A DNA stretch of 64,000 nucleotides from Gammaproteobacteria bacterium (GTDB lineage Bacteria > Pseudomonadota > Gammaproteobacteria > SZUA-229): contig JAOULX010000002.1 in NCBI GenBank assembly GCA_029881795.1, positions 186,001 through 250,000 of the forward strand, given 5' to 3'. This document shows, in pieces, positions 27,054 through 35,556 of the stretch. The notes under the pieces were generated by a model. That model made no database searches. It had not been told where the DNA came from and was given only the letters and a program-made list of their open reading frames with translations. Within the stretch, counting starts at the first letter, position 1; each line of letters begins with the position of its first letter. Position numbers and translations under genes: made by a program.

Positions 27054-27590
27054 ATGGCAAAAGCAAAGAAGAAACCAGCAAAGAAAAAAGTAGCTGCTAA
27101 GAAAAAAGTCGCTGCAAAGAAAAAAGTAGTAGCTAAAAAGAAAGTAGCTGCAAAGAAAAAACCAGCTGCAAACAAATCAGCAGCCGCCGCTAAGAAAAAA
27201 GCAGCCGCCGCAGCAAAGAAAAAGGCAGCCGCAGCTAAGAAAAAGTCAGCAGCAGCCGCTAAGAAAAAAGCAGCAGCCGCTAAGAAAAAAGCAGATGCCG
27301 CTAAAAAGAAAGTAGCCGCAGAGAAGAAAAAAGCAGCAGCCGCTAAAGCAGCAGCCGCTAAAGCAGCCGCTAAAGCCCAGATGGATGCACTTAAAGCAGA
27401 CGTTAAAGCCGCTAAAGATCAGGTTGCAGCAATGAAGAAGCGTGAAGCAGCACTGATTAAACTGTCATCTGAAAAAGATGCAGCTGCAGCTAAGTTCATG
27501 GAAAACTGGATGAAGTCTGCAATGGCAAAAATGGAAAAATCTATGGCCCCAAAAAAGGGCAAAAAGCGTCGTAAAGCTAAAAAGAAGTAA
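27054..27590 (+). CDS. Histone H1-like Lys/Ala-rich DNA-binding protein
   Basis: A 178-residue protein, two thirds of which are imperfect repeats of lysine triplets and alanines (AKKKPAKKKVAAKKK, then AAAAKKKAAAAKKK). It resembles eukaryotic H1 tails and bacterial AlgP/HctB-type proteins, which bind DNA or RNA non-specifically. The C-terminal third is different, with a helical segment (MDALKADVKAAKDQVAAMKKREAALIKL), then KFMENWMKSAMAKMEKSMAP and a basic tail KKGKKRRKAKKK. ATG 27054 is chosen for AGAGG eight bases upstream and for the promoter position. The repeat makes length variation between strains likely. A strong terminator follows. Confidence 0.85.
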   Translation: MAKAKKKPAKKKVAAKKKVAAKKKVVAKKKVAAKKKPAANKSAAAAKKKAAAAAKKKAAAAKKKSAAAAKKKAAAAKKKADAAKKKVAAEKKKAAAAKAAAAKAAAKAQMDALKADVKAAKDQVAAMKKREAALIKLSSEKDAAAAKFMENWMKSAMAKMEKSMAPKKGKKRRKAKKK

Positions 27591-27620
27591 TTAGCCTGAC
27601 GTTTTTAGTTTTTTCAGTAA

Positions 27621-27650
27621 AAAAAAGCCCGGTTAAACCGGGCTTTTTTT
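27621..27650. terminator. Bidirectional intrinsic terminator between the histone-like gene and moeA
   Basis: AAAGCCCGGTT/AACCGGGCTTT stem flanked by an A-run before and seven T residues after, so it can stop transcripts from both convergent genes. Confidence 0.92.
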
Positions 27651-27678
27651 ATTGCAGTGATATTTGTTTTACGAATGA

Positions 27679-28935
27679 TTAAATAATACCGTTAAATGCC
27701 AGTACTTCTACTGTTTCGCCTGCCGCTACATTCCCCGAGTTCTGAGGAATTACAATAAAACAGTTGGCAAGGCTCATAGATGTCAGAATATGTGAACCCT
27801 GTAAACCAGTTGTTTCAACCGTTAATACCCCATCTGTTGTTTGTTTCAAAATTCCGCGTTGAAAATCGGTTCTTCCCGGTGCTTTATTTAGCGGATTTAA
27901 ACATCTGGCCTGCAGACTCAGGTGGTTGTTGTCATCTAAGCCTTTTAATCGTGTAATCGCGAGTTGTACAAATAGATAACAAGTTGCCATGACAGAAACA
28001 GGGTTACCCGGTAAACCAAAGTATGGTGTATTGTTAATCATGCCAAAGGCCAGTGGTTTACCCGGCTTCATAGCAATTTTCCAGAAATTAACCTGACCGA
28101 TTTCCTGCAGAATTTCTGACACATAATCGGCTTCACCGACAGAAGCACCACCTGATGTTAGTATCATGTCGGCTTCACTGGCGGCCTTTTCCAGTGTTTC
28201 TCTGATCAGAGTCTTATCATCGGCAATGACACCGAGATCGAGTATATCTACATCCAGTTTTGTCAGCATACCGAACAGGGTATAACGGTTACTGTCATAA
28301 ATATCGCCCGGACCCAGTGTTTCGCCGAGACTTTTAAGCTCATCGCCGGTAGAGAAGAAAGCGACTTTAGGTTTACGGTAAGTCGTGACTTCACTGATAC
28401 CGATGGAAGAAAGCAGCCCCAAATCGGCCGGTGTAATCTGTCTGCCGGCTTTCAAAACGGTGGTATTTTTTGCGATGTCTTCACCGGGGTGGCGTACGTT
28501 CTGAGCTTTTTCATGCTGCTTATTGATTTGAATGATGTTTTCAGTGCGCAGGGTATCTTCTTGCATGATTACTGTGTCGCAATCATCAGGCATCATGGCA
28601 CCGGTCATGATACGAACGCATTCGGTTACCGAGACTTTTCCGTGGAAAGGGTTACCTGCAAAAGAGCTGCCGATGACAGTCAGCTGCAGAGGCGGTGCTG
28701 ATGTCAAAAATTCGCTGTTGATGGCATATCCATCCATCGCAGAATTTCTGTGTGGTGGTACATTAATTGATGAAACAACATTCTCAGCCAGTGTCCGGCC
28801 TAGCGCGTCACGTATTGCCAGTGTCTGTCGGGTTTTTAAAGGTTCGATTGCCTGTTTTATCTGTTGCAGTGTCTTTTCAACCGTCAGTAAAGCATGCTGT
28901 GGATCATTTTTGAAACAATCGTTGTTATTAGTCAT
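27679..28935 (-). CDS. moeA: Molybdopterin molybdotransferase
   Basis: Inserts molybdate into adenylated molybdopterin to make the molybdenum cofactor. The 418-residue chain has RDALGRTLAENVVSSINVPPHRNSAMDGYA, then VRIMTGAMMPDDCDTVIMQED, FFSTGDELKSLGE, and TSGGASVGEADYV near the middle, all family hallmarks. It is last in mobA-mobB-moeA, overlapping mobB by eight bases. Molybdoenzymes fit a respiratory sulfur oxidiser. Confidence 0.96.
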   Translation of the reverse strand: MTNNNDCFKNDPQHALLTVEKTLQQIKQAIEPLKTRQTLAIRDALGRTLAENVVSSINVPPHRNSAMDGYAINSEFLTSAPPLQLTVIGSSFAGNPFHGKVSVTECVRIMTGAMMPDDCDTVIMQEDTLRTENIIQINKQHEKAQNVRHPGEDIAKNTTVLKAGRQITPADLGLLSSIGISEVTTYRKPKVAFFSTGDELKSLGETLGPGDIYDSNRYTLFGMLTKLDVDILDLGVIADDKTLIRETLEKAASEADMILTSGGASVGEADYVSEILQEIGQVNFWKIAMKPGKPLAFGMINNTPYFGLPGNPVSVMATCYLFVQLAITRLKGLDDNNHLSLQARCLNPLNKAPGRTDFQRGILKQTTDGVLTVETTGLQGSHILTSMSLANCFIVIPQNSGNVAAGETVEVLAFNGII

Positions 28936-29518
28936 TTGGGTTTTCCGTAGAAACAGGGTGGTTACAGTAGTTAAGGATAAAACGTTTCAGGCTGTTAAGG
29001 TCATTGATATTGATAAGCGGTTTTCTTGTTGTAAGGCAGTCAGTTAGTTGCTTGGCTTCAAGGTCAGAAACAATTGCTAAGGTGCTTTGCTTGTTCATAA
29101 TCCGGCAAACATCTTGATCAAGGTTCTGATAGCGGCCTTTGATGGCATGGCGAAACAGAAACAGTTTATCGAAATCCAGATCTTTATAGCCTTCGACCAG
29201 AATCAGGTCAACCTGGTCGGGATTGATTAAGTTCAGTAATTCACTGATGTGGGTTGCAGCGGGTTGCGGTTTTTCTATCACTAATGCAATGCGTTTGTCC
29301 GATGCAAGAATAACGGGTGATGCACCAGCCTGACGCATTGCATAACTGTCTTTACCCGGTTTATCGATATCAATATCGTGATGAGTATGCTTTATCACGG
29401 CCACCCGCAAACCCGATTGGGCTAACAGAGGTATTAGCTGTGTGATTAACTGTGTTTTCCCGGTGCCACTAAAAGCAGCAATGCCTAACACCGGTTTGGG
29501 GTAATCAGGAACTGACAT
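28928..29518 (-). CDS. mobB: Molybdopterin-guanine dinucleotide biosynthesis adaptor protein MobB
   Basis: P-loop protein that assists MobA in making the bis-MGD cofactor. The Walker A is AFSGTGKTQLITQL (about residues 15-28), followed by VAVIKHTHHDIDIDKPGKDSYAMRQAGA, which is characteristic. LILVEGYKDLDF is the second conserved block. The 196-residue length is slightly more than E. coli MobB. It starts one base after the mobA stop. Confidence 0.93.
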   Translation of the reverse strand: MSVPDYPKPVLGIAAFSGTGKTQLITQLIPLLAQSGLRVAVIKHTHHDIDIDKPGKDSYAMRQAGASPVILASDKRIALVIEKPQPAATHISELLNLINPDQVDLILVEGYKDLDFDKLFLFRHAIKGRYQNLDQDVCRIMNKQSTLAIVSDLEAKQLTDCLTTRKPLININDLNSLKRFILNYCNHPVSTENPND

Positions 29519-29519
29519 A

Positions 29520-30101
29520 TTAAAGCATATCTTCCGGCTGATTAAAGTTTTTGAAGGCTTCTGGCTGATCTGAAAAATCAGCGATCACTGGCTTATGTTC
29601 CATAACGAATTGCAGTACTTTATTGTGGTTGTTGGCTAGTGCCAGTTTGAGTTCAGCTAAAAGACTGGTTTTATACAGGCCAAATAAAGGCTGATCTCTT
29701 GTGCCATCGTTAGCAATGGCAATACTGGCGTTGTCGGATGCATTTATCGCTCTGGCTAAACGACGAAACAGATCTGCCGGTGGCGTCGGACAGTCGCAGG
29801 GTACAATCAGTAAATAACCGGCATCGTTGCAGTATTGCATAGCAGTCATAATACCGGATAGCGGACCCTTGAAACCACTTACTGAGTCTGCGATCAGGGG
29901 ATAGTTTAATGACTGATATTGTTCATGGTGTTGATTTGCATTAATAACGATGCGATCAAGCTGCATTTCGATAGCTTCGGTGACATGTTGAATCAGGGCT
30001 TTGTTACGCCATAACAACAATCCTTTATCGCTGTTCATCATACGGCGTCCGCGTCCGCCAGCCAGAATCAGTGCTATGGTATTGTTTTTGTCTGCTGTCA
30101 T
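29520..30101 (-). CDS. mobA: Molybdenum cofactor guanylyltransferase
   Basis: Transfers GMP to molybdenum cofactor. The nucleotide-binding start ILAGGRGRRMMNSDKGLLLWRNKALIQHV matches the GGxGxRMGGxDK pattern, with MMNSDKG replacing the usual glycines. Further blocks are VINANQHHEQY, PLIADSVSGFKGPLSGI and LIVPCDCPTPPADLF. Length 193 is normal. First of the three-gene mob-moe run; a divergent promoter region of about 100 bp separates it from xerD. Confidence 0.93.
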   Translation of the reverse strand: MTADKNNTIALILAGGRGRRMMNSDKGLLLWRNKALIQHVTEAIEMQLDRIVINANQHHEQYQSLNYPLIADSVSGFKGPLSGIMTAMQYCNDAGYLLIVPCDCPTPPADLFRRLARAINASDNASIAIANDGTRDQPLFGLYKTSLLAELKLALANNHNKVLQFVMEHKPVIADFSDQPEAFKNFNQPEDML

Positions 30102-30199
30102 GGTATGAGCGGGCTATTAAACAGATGAATATTCTATCATTTATCAGCCACGGATTAATTACGATTTTAAAACAGCGGTGAAGCCGTTAAGATTACGCC

Positions 30200-31120
30200 A
30201 TGTCAAAACTCGATAAACTCGTTATCGCCGAACAAGCTGTGATCGAACAGTTTCTTGATGCATTGTGGATGGAAGCTGGTTTAAGCAAAAATACCCTAGA
30301 TGCTTATCGTAATGATCTGGCCGGCTTTGCATTGTGGTTGCAAAGCTACGGGCGTAGCTTGTTACAGGCTGCTAATATCGAAATTCAGGATTTTTTATAT
30401 GCCGAGTTTAAAAGTGGCAAAAAAGGTCGCAGCGCGGCACGTCTGGTCTCCAGCTTAAAACGATTCTATCAATATCAGCGCCGTGAAGGCCGGATTAGTG
30501 AAGATCCCAGTGCACTCATCGATATGCCAAAGCTGGATAAACCGCTGCCAAAAGTGATTAGTGAACAGCAGGTAAATGATTTACTAGCAGCTCCGGATAA
30601 TAATCAGGCCTTAGGTTTGCGTGATATTGCCATGCTGGAAACACTCTACGCTACCGGTTTACGAGTCAGCGAGCTGGTCAATTTACAAAGCTCACAGATG
30701 AGTCTGGATCCGGGAGTCGTGCGTATTACCGGCAAAGGTGATAAGGAACGACTGGTACCGCTAGGTGAGGCTGCTATTGATGCAGTGCGCGACTATCTTG
30801 AGCAGGCTAGGCCCGAATTAATGCAAGGTCATGGCCAAGTTAATGCGGTCTTCGTAACGCGTCGTGGTGCCGCGATGACCCGGCAGGCCTTCTGGTATTT
30901 AATTAAGCGCTATGCAAAATTAGTAGGCATTGATGAGAACATCATGTCACCCCATACCTTGCGTCATGCGTTTGCCAGCCACCTGTTAAATCACGGTGCC
31001 GATTTACGTGTTGTGCAGATGTTATTGGGTCATAGCGATATATCAACCACACAAATTTACACCCATATTGCAGACCAGCGGCTTAAAAATCTGTATCATG
31101 CTCATCATCCCAGAGCATAA
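30200..31120 (+). CDS. xerD: Site-specific tyrosine recombinase XerD
   Basis: Acts with XerC at dif to resolve chromosome dimers. The 306-residue chain has the N-terminal SAM-like DNA-binding domain (residues 10-105) and the catalytic domain with ATGLRVSELVNL (first Arg), HTLRHAFASHLLNHGADLR (His, Arg) and LGHSDISTTQIYTHIADQRL with the nucleophilic Tyr. No att sites or mobile neighbours are present, so it is the chromosomal XerD, not an integrase of an island. dsbC follows, the conserved order xerD-dsbC. Confidence 0.95.
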   Translation: MSKLDKLVIAEQAVIEQFLDALWMEAGLSKNTLDAYRNDLAGFALWLQSYGRSLLQAANIEIQDFLYAEFKSGKKGRSAARLVSSLKRFYQYQRREGRISEDPSALIDMPKLDKPLPKVISEQQVNDLLAAPDNNQALGLRDIAMLETLYATGLRVSELVNLQSSQMSLDPGVVRITGKGDKERLVPLGEAAIDAVRDYLEQARPELMQGHGQVNAVFVTRRGAAMTRQAFWYLIKRYAKLVGIDENIMSPHTLRHAFASHLLNHGADLRVVQMLLGHSDISTTQIYTHIADQRLKNLYHAHHPRA

Positions 31121-31198
31121 ACAAGGGCAGAAAGGGCTATGAACTCTATAGTCAGTCACTTGTCCAACAGTCAACTTAATGATGTAAGCAGAGAGATA

Positions 31199-31912
31199 AT
31201 GAAAAACACCGTGAAAGCCTTATTAGTATCCGTATTAATGTTGTTCAGTGTGGCGATTCAGGCAGCTGAAGATCAACATGCGGCCCTGAAAAAGATGATT
31301 TCAAAAACCTTTCCGGGTGTTGAGGTCAGCGCCTTTAAAGAATCGGTCATTCCCAATGTTCTCGAATTTAATATGGGCGCGCAGGTACTGTATGTGACCA
31401 AAGATGGGCGTCATCTGTTTCAGGGCAATATTTATGACCTGGTGAGCCAGAAAAACATCACTGAAGAATCAGAAAAAATGGCCAGAAAAGCAACTCTGGA
31501 CGAATTTGGTGAGAAAAATACCCTAGTATATAAAGCCAAAAAGCAAAAGCACTTTATAACCGTATTCACGGATATTGACTGTCCGTATTGCCGCAAATTG
31601 CATGATGAAGTTGAGCAGTATTTAGATCAGAATATCAGTGTGCGTTATATGTTTCTGCCATTCAAAGGTCAAAAAAGTTTAGAAAAATCAGTCAGTGTCT
31701 GGTGCGCAAAGAACCCGCAGCAAGCCATGACTGAGGCCAAAAAAGGTAAACAGATTACGTCGGCAAGCTGTGATAACCCGATTCAAAAACATATGCAGCT
31801 GGGGCGTGAATTTGGAATCCGTGGTACCCCTGCTATCGTACTCGATAGCGGTGAGATGGTACCTGGCTACCGCCCGGCAAAAGATGTGATTAAGATGTTG
31901 AATGCAAAATAA
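31199..31912 (+). CDS. dsbC: Thiol:disulfide interchange protein DsbC
   Basis: Periplasmic disulfide isomerase. A signal peptide (MKNTVKALLVSVLMLFSVAIQA) starts at ATG 31199, which has GAGAG upstream and is preferred over 31139. The N-terminal dimerisation domain (to about residue 90) is followed by the thioredoxin fold with active site DCPYCRKLHDE; E. coli has CGYC, here CPYC. A second cysteine pair (WCAKN, ASCDN) and FGIRGTPAIV with the cis-proline are also present. The usual third gene recJ is absent. Confidence 0.93.
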   Translation: MKNTVKALLVSVLMLFSVAIQAAEDQHAALKKMISKTFPGVEVSAFKESVIPNVLEFNMGAQVLYVTKDGRHLFQGNIYDLVSQKNITEESEKMARKATLDEFGEKNTLVYKAKKQKHFITVFTDIDCPYCRKLHDEVEQYLDQNISVRYMFLPFKGQKSLEKSVSVWCAKNPQQAMTEAKKGKQITSASCDNPIQKHMQLGREFGIRGTPAIVLDSGEMVPGYRPAKDVIKMLNAK

Positions 31913-31919
31913 GTTCGTG

Positions 31920-31943
31920 GACGGGAAAGGAGTCCCGTTTTTT
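31920..31943. terminator. Intrinsic terminator after dsbC
   Basis: ACGGGA and TCCCGT with an AAGGAG loop, then a run of six T residues. It lies between dsbC and the convergent helicase gene. Confidence 0.85.
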
Positions 31944-31988
31944 ATCTAAAACCTTAGTTTTTTGCGACTGTAACACCGCTTGCGCTTA

Positions 31989-34900
31989 TTACATCGCAAG
32001 CAATGTATGGCAGTGTGTAAATAACAGTAGCGGCTTTATGATATGTTTAGGCCATATTTTTTGCAGGCCTTGCTGATAAAAATGCATTTGCTGCTGATAG
32101 GTTTCTGCTACAGCACTGAGGTTGTCCTGATTAATATTCTGATGCGTTTTGTAGTCGATCAGATAAACCGTATCATCCAACAGAACTACTCTGTCAATGA
32201 CACCATGAATATCTTTGTTACCGGCTTTGTAGTGAATCGGTAATTCATTAAAGGCTTTCTGGAAGTTTTCCCGCTTAAATAAATAATCAAATGTCGGTTC
32301 CGTGACAACAGCACGGGCTTCATCTAAACAGGCGCTGTATTCATCATGTGGCAGAATATCGCCAGATTCAATTTTTAACTGTAACAGTATTTGCTGATCA
32401 CTGAGCGCGACTGATCCGCTTAACAATTCTAATGCGCGGTGGATCATGGTGCCGCGGGTCATGCTGTCATCATCGCGCGATGCTAAAGCAGCTGTATCGT
32501 TATCAGACTGACTGGGGGTGACGGTTTCAGTTTCTTGTTTGTCAAAAACCGGCTCAGACAGTGCTGCTGCAACCGTATATTCAATTTCTTCTGACGGCGT
32601 AACAAGCAGATCAGTCTGTGTCGAGGAGAACGAAATTTCGCCGCTGTTATAACACAGACTTTGCTCGCTGAGATCAGCATTGCACAGCTGTTGCATGCCC
32701 GCCTCAATTAAATGGTACCAGCTTTGAGTGGCGTTTTTTGTTGGCCGATTAGGTGCACTGGCACTGATAAATAAAAACTGTTTGGCACGGGTCAGGGCTA
32801 CGTATAACAAATTTAATGTTTCCCTGTTCTGAAAGCTGGCGGCTTTATCAACGTATTTTCGACTGACACTGTCCCAGCCGGTTTTAACCCCCATCAGATG
32901 AAAAGCATCAGGTCGCTCGCTGCTGGTGGGCCAGTCGACCATGGTTTTGTGAGCCAGCTTAGGACTGCTTTGGCTGGCGCTGTCGGCTAGAAACACAACC
33001 GGTGCTTCAAGTCCTTTGGATGCGTGAATGGTCATAATAGTCACGCGCGCCATGCCACTGCTGGCCGAGGCTTCGTCTGGCGCTTCGGTATCGAGCTTTT
33101 TTAAACTGCGCAGCTGATAAAGAAAATGCGTAACACTGGGGTAGCGACCACTGTCGAGATCAAGTGCCAGATCAAAAAACCGTAACAAATTTGCCTTCAC
33201 TTGTGGTCGTGCGGATTCGATAACAGCAGCCTGATAGCGATTTAATAAATTACTGTCATAAAAAATAATATCGAGTAAATCATGTACCGGCAGCAGATCG
33301 GTTTTGCTGCGCCATTTTTCTATTAACTGTGCCGCCCGGCACAGCGGATGATCCGCCGGCAGTGTGCGCGCTATGTAGTGCAGTTTTTTAAACCAGCGGC
33401 GATGCTCGGTTATAGCCGACAAATTTAATAAATCTTCATCGCTGGCACTGAAAATAGGCGATTTAAGTACCTGTGCCAGCGCAATGTCATTATGTGGTGA
33501 GACTAAAACCTCGAGCAGCATTTCAAGGTCGTTAATTTCAAGACAGTTGAGCAGGGTATAGCGGCTGGCCGACGTAAATGGAATCTGGTGTTTACGCAGT
33601 ATCTGTTCAAGCTCGCTGACATGGGTGCGATTTTTCAGCAGAATATAAATATCATCATATTGCAGTGCTTGCTCTGCCCCGTCTTTATTAATGAGCAGGC
33701 CGTTACTAACCATTTCATTGATCTTACTGGCAATCCATTCTGCTTCGTTAAGGTATTGCAGGCTTTCGGTGCTGGCACGGGCATCGGTTAACGGGTTACG
33801 GAAAGCAACTGTTTCTGGCAGCTGATCTTTATCGGCGGCAGGAAAAATAGTTTTCAATACGATTTGCCCGGGCAAATCGGCTTTGTGAGTATCATGCTGT
33901 GGAAAGTCACAGAGTAAATCACCGTGCTCAGGCTTAAACACGGCGTTTACCAAATCTATCACCGCAGGCGACGAGCGCCATGATTTATTCAGTGGCCACT
34001 GGCTGGCACCAATTTGCTGATGCAACCAGTTTGAAACATAAGCCTGTAAGTCTGGATTAGCACGTCTGAAACCATAAATGGACTGCTTTTCGTCGCCGAC
34101 AATGAATATTGAACGCAGTCTTTCGGGGTCGCCAGCGGCCAGTTCCTGCAGCAACGGTTTAAGCAGATACCATTGGGTCGGGTTGGTATCCTGAAATTCA
34201 TCGATTAATAAATGATTAATGCGCTGGTCAAGTTTGTACTGCACCCATTCGGCATTATCTGAATGCGTTAATAACTGGTAAGTGCGCCATTCCAGATCGG
34301 TAAAATCAAGTTTGTGAAGCTGCGATTTTAGTTGCTGAAAAATTTCCAGCAGACGATTACCGGTTTTAAACCAGGCAATATTGCGCTGATGCGTTAGCTT
34401 GCGTGCGAACAGGTCTTTGACCTCAAGCAACTGCTCGGCAATTTCATGGTGTAGCCGAAGGTACTCATCTGAACCATCGGGGCCTAATATTTTTTCACTT
34501 TTCTTAGTGCTTTTTCTCGCCAGCGGTGAATCGCTCTGGGTTAAAAAGGCCGGCAGTAGCAAGTTAAAGGCATGCTCTGGGCTTTCGGTTTGTTGTAATG
34601 CCAGGGCAATCGTTTCAGCATGCAGCATTTGTTTGTCGGTGGCGATTTGCATGTGCAGTTCACGAAAACGACTGAGCTTGTCAGGAAAACCACGGGCAAA
34701 TAAAGCAGTGGCTGGTTCAGCGCTGGTATCGATTGCTAAAATATCAGCCAGATCAGTAATAGCAAAATCAACCGGATTACTTTCTGTTTCAGTATAGGCC
34801 CACCAGTCACTGCGGTGATGAATAAATGATTTAAGTGCGGTCTGTGTGCTGTGAATAGACTGACAGTGTTCGAGCAAAATCCCCAGCTGATCGGCCAGTG

Positions 34901-35390
34901 GCCCGTCGGGCTCTAGCGTGGCCTCACTATAAAGCTGTTGAATCGACTGCTCGATCAGCAATTCGGTGCTTTCGACCAGTTCAAAGTCTGGCGCCAGATT
35001 GGCTTCAACCGGAAAGCGCGAAAGAATATCCTGACAAAATGAGTGAAAGGTCATGGTGCGCACAGGAAAATCATGGAACAGACACTGTTCGTAAAGCTGG
35101 CGGGCTTTGCTGATGCTTGCAGGCTGGCTGTCTTCGCCCAACTCTGTTAGCAGTGTGATCAGTGTTTTATCATCGGCCAGTGCCATTTCTCGCAGGCGTT
35201 CTGTCAGGCGAGCCTGCATTTCACCGGCAGCTTTGCGGGTGAAGGTCAGCGCCAGAATACTGGCTGGCTCAGCACCGTGCAGCAATAGTCTGACCATGCG
35301 GCTGACCAGCAGCCAGGTTTTACCACTGCCGGCAGAAGCCGTTACAGTAGCGCTAATATAAGGTGATGCGGCTTCTAAACTCATCTGCAT
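31989..35390 (-). CDS. AddA-type UvrD helicase-nuclease (double-strand break repair)
   Basis: A 1133-residue ATP-dependent helicase-nuclease. Walker A is SASAGSGKTWLLVSRMV (about residues 17-33). Further superfamily 1 motifs are FTRKAAGEMQARLTERL, LLIDEFQDTNPTQW, GDEKQSIYGFRRANPDL and TIMTIHASKGLEAPVVFLAD, with NLLYVALTRAKQ near 880. The C-terminus is a RecB-type nuclease: HGVIDRVVLLDDTVYLIDYKTH. This is the AddA architecture, working with AddB in double-strand break repair, but no addB is adjacent on either side: the upstream side is the parE promoter region. E. coli-type RecB would be expected beside recC or recD, also absent. AddB may lie elsewhere or be lost. Confidence 0.85.
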   Translation of the reverse strand: MQMSLEAASPYISATVTASAGSGKTWLLVSRMVRLLLHGAEPASILALTFTRKAAGEMQARLTERLREMALADDKTLITLLTELGEDSQPASISKARQLYEQCLFHDFPVRTMTFHSFCQDILSRFPVEANLAPDFELVESTELLIEQSIQQLYSEATLEPDGPLADQLGILLEHCQSIHSTQTALKSFIHHRSDWWAYTETESNPVDFAITDLADILAIDTSAEPATALFARGFPDKLSRFRELHMQIATDKQMLHAETIALALQQTESPEHAFNLLLPAFLTQSDSPLARKSTKKSEKILGPDGSDEYLRLHHEIAEQLLEVKDLFARKLTHQRNIAWFKTGNRLLEIFQQLKSQLHKLDFTDLEWRTYQLLTHSDNAEWVQYKLDQRINHLLIDEFQDTNPTQWYLLKPLLQELAAGDPERLRSIFIVGDEKQSIYGFRRANPDLQAYVSNWLHQQIGASQWPLNKSWRSSPAVIDLVNAVFKPEHGDLLCDFPQHDTHKADLPGQIVLKTIFPAADKDQLPETVAFRNPLTDARASTESLQYLNEAEWIASKINEMVSNGLLINKDGAEQALQYDDIYILLKNRTHVSELEQILRKHQIPFTSASRYTLLNCLEINDLEMLLEVLVSPHNDIALAQVLKSPIFSASDEDLLNLSAITEHRRWFKKLHYIARTLPADHPLCRAAQLIEKWRSKTDLLPVHDLLDIIFYDSNLLNRYQAAVIESARPQVKANLLRFFDLALDLDSGRYPSVTHFLYQLRSLKKLDTEAPDEASASSGMARVTIMTIHASKGLEAPVVFLADSASQSSPKLAHKTMVDWPTSSERPDAFHLMGVKTGWDSVSRKYVDKAASFQNRETLNLLYVALTRAKQFLFISASAPNRPTKNATQSWYHLIEAGMQQLCNADLSEQSLCYNSGEISFSSTQTDLLVTPSEEIEYTVAAALSEPVFDKQETETVTPSQSDNDTAALASRDDDSMTRGTMIHRALELLSGSVALSDQQILLQLKIESGDILPHDEYSACLDEARAVVTEPTFDYLFKRENFQKAFNELPIHYKAGNKDIHGVIDRVVLLDDTVYLIDYKTHQNINQDNLSAVAETYQQQMHFYQQGLQKIWPKHIIKPLLLFTHCHTLLAM

Positions 35391-35556
35391 AGCATAAAGA
35401 CAGATAGCAAATGAGTAAACCGGGATTTAGTCGGATATAAAGTCGTCTGGCGAAAAACAGCTTGGCACTATAAACTGTCGCGGGTATATTGCATGCAGTT
35501 CATCCCGGATGATCGTTTTCATCTTTCGGCTAACTTTACAAATTCGGTAATAATAA

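Noticed and set aside
30200-31120. Integrase of a genomic island
   Set aside because: Length, motifs and the xerD-dsbC order identify the housekeeping XerD, and no att repeats or tRNA are nearby.
34399-34797. 132-codon frame antisense to the AddA-type gene
   Set aside because: Ser/Ala/Arg-rich shadow of the helicase reading frame.
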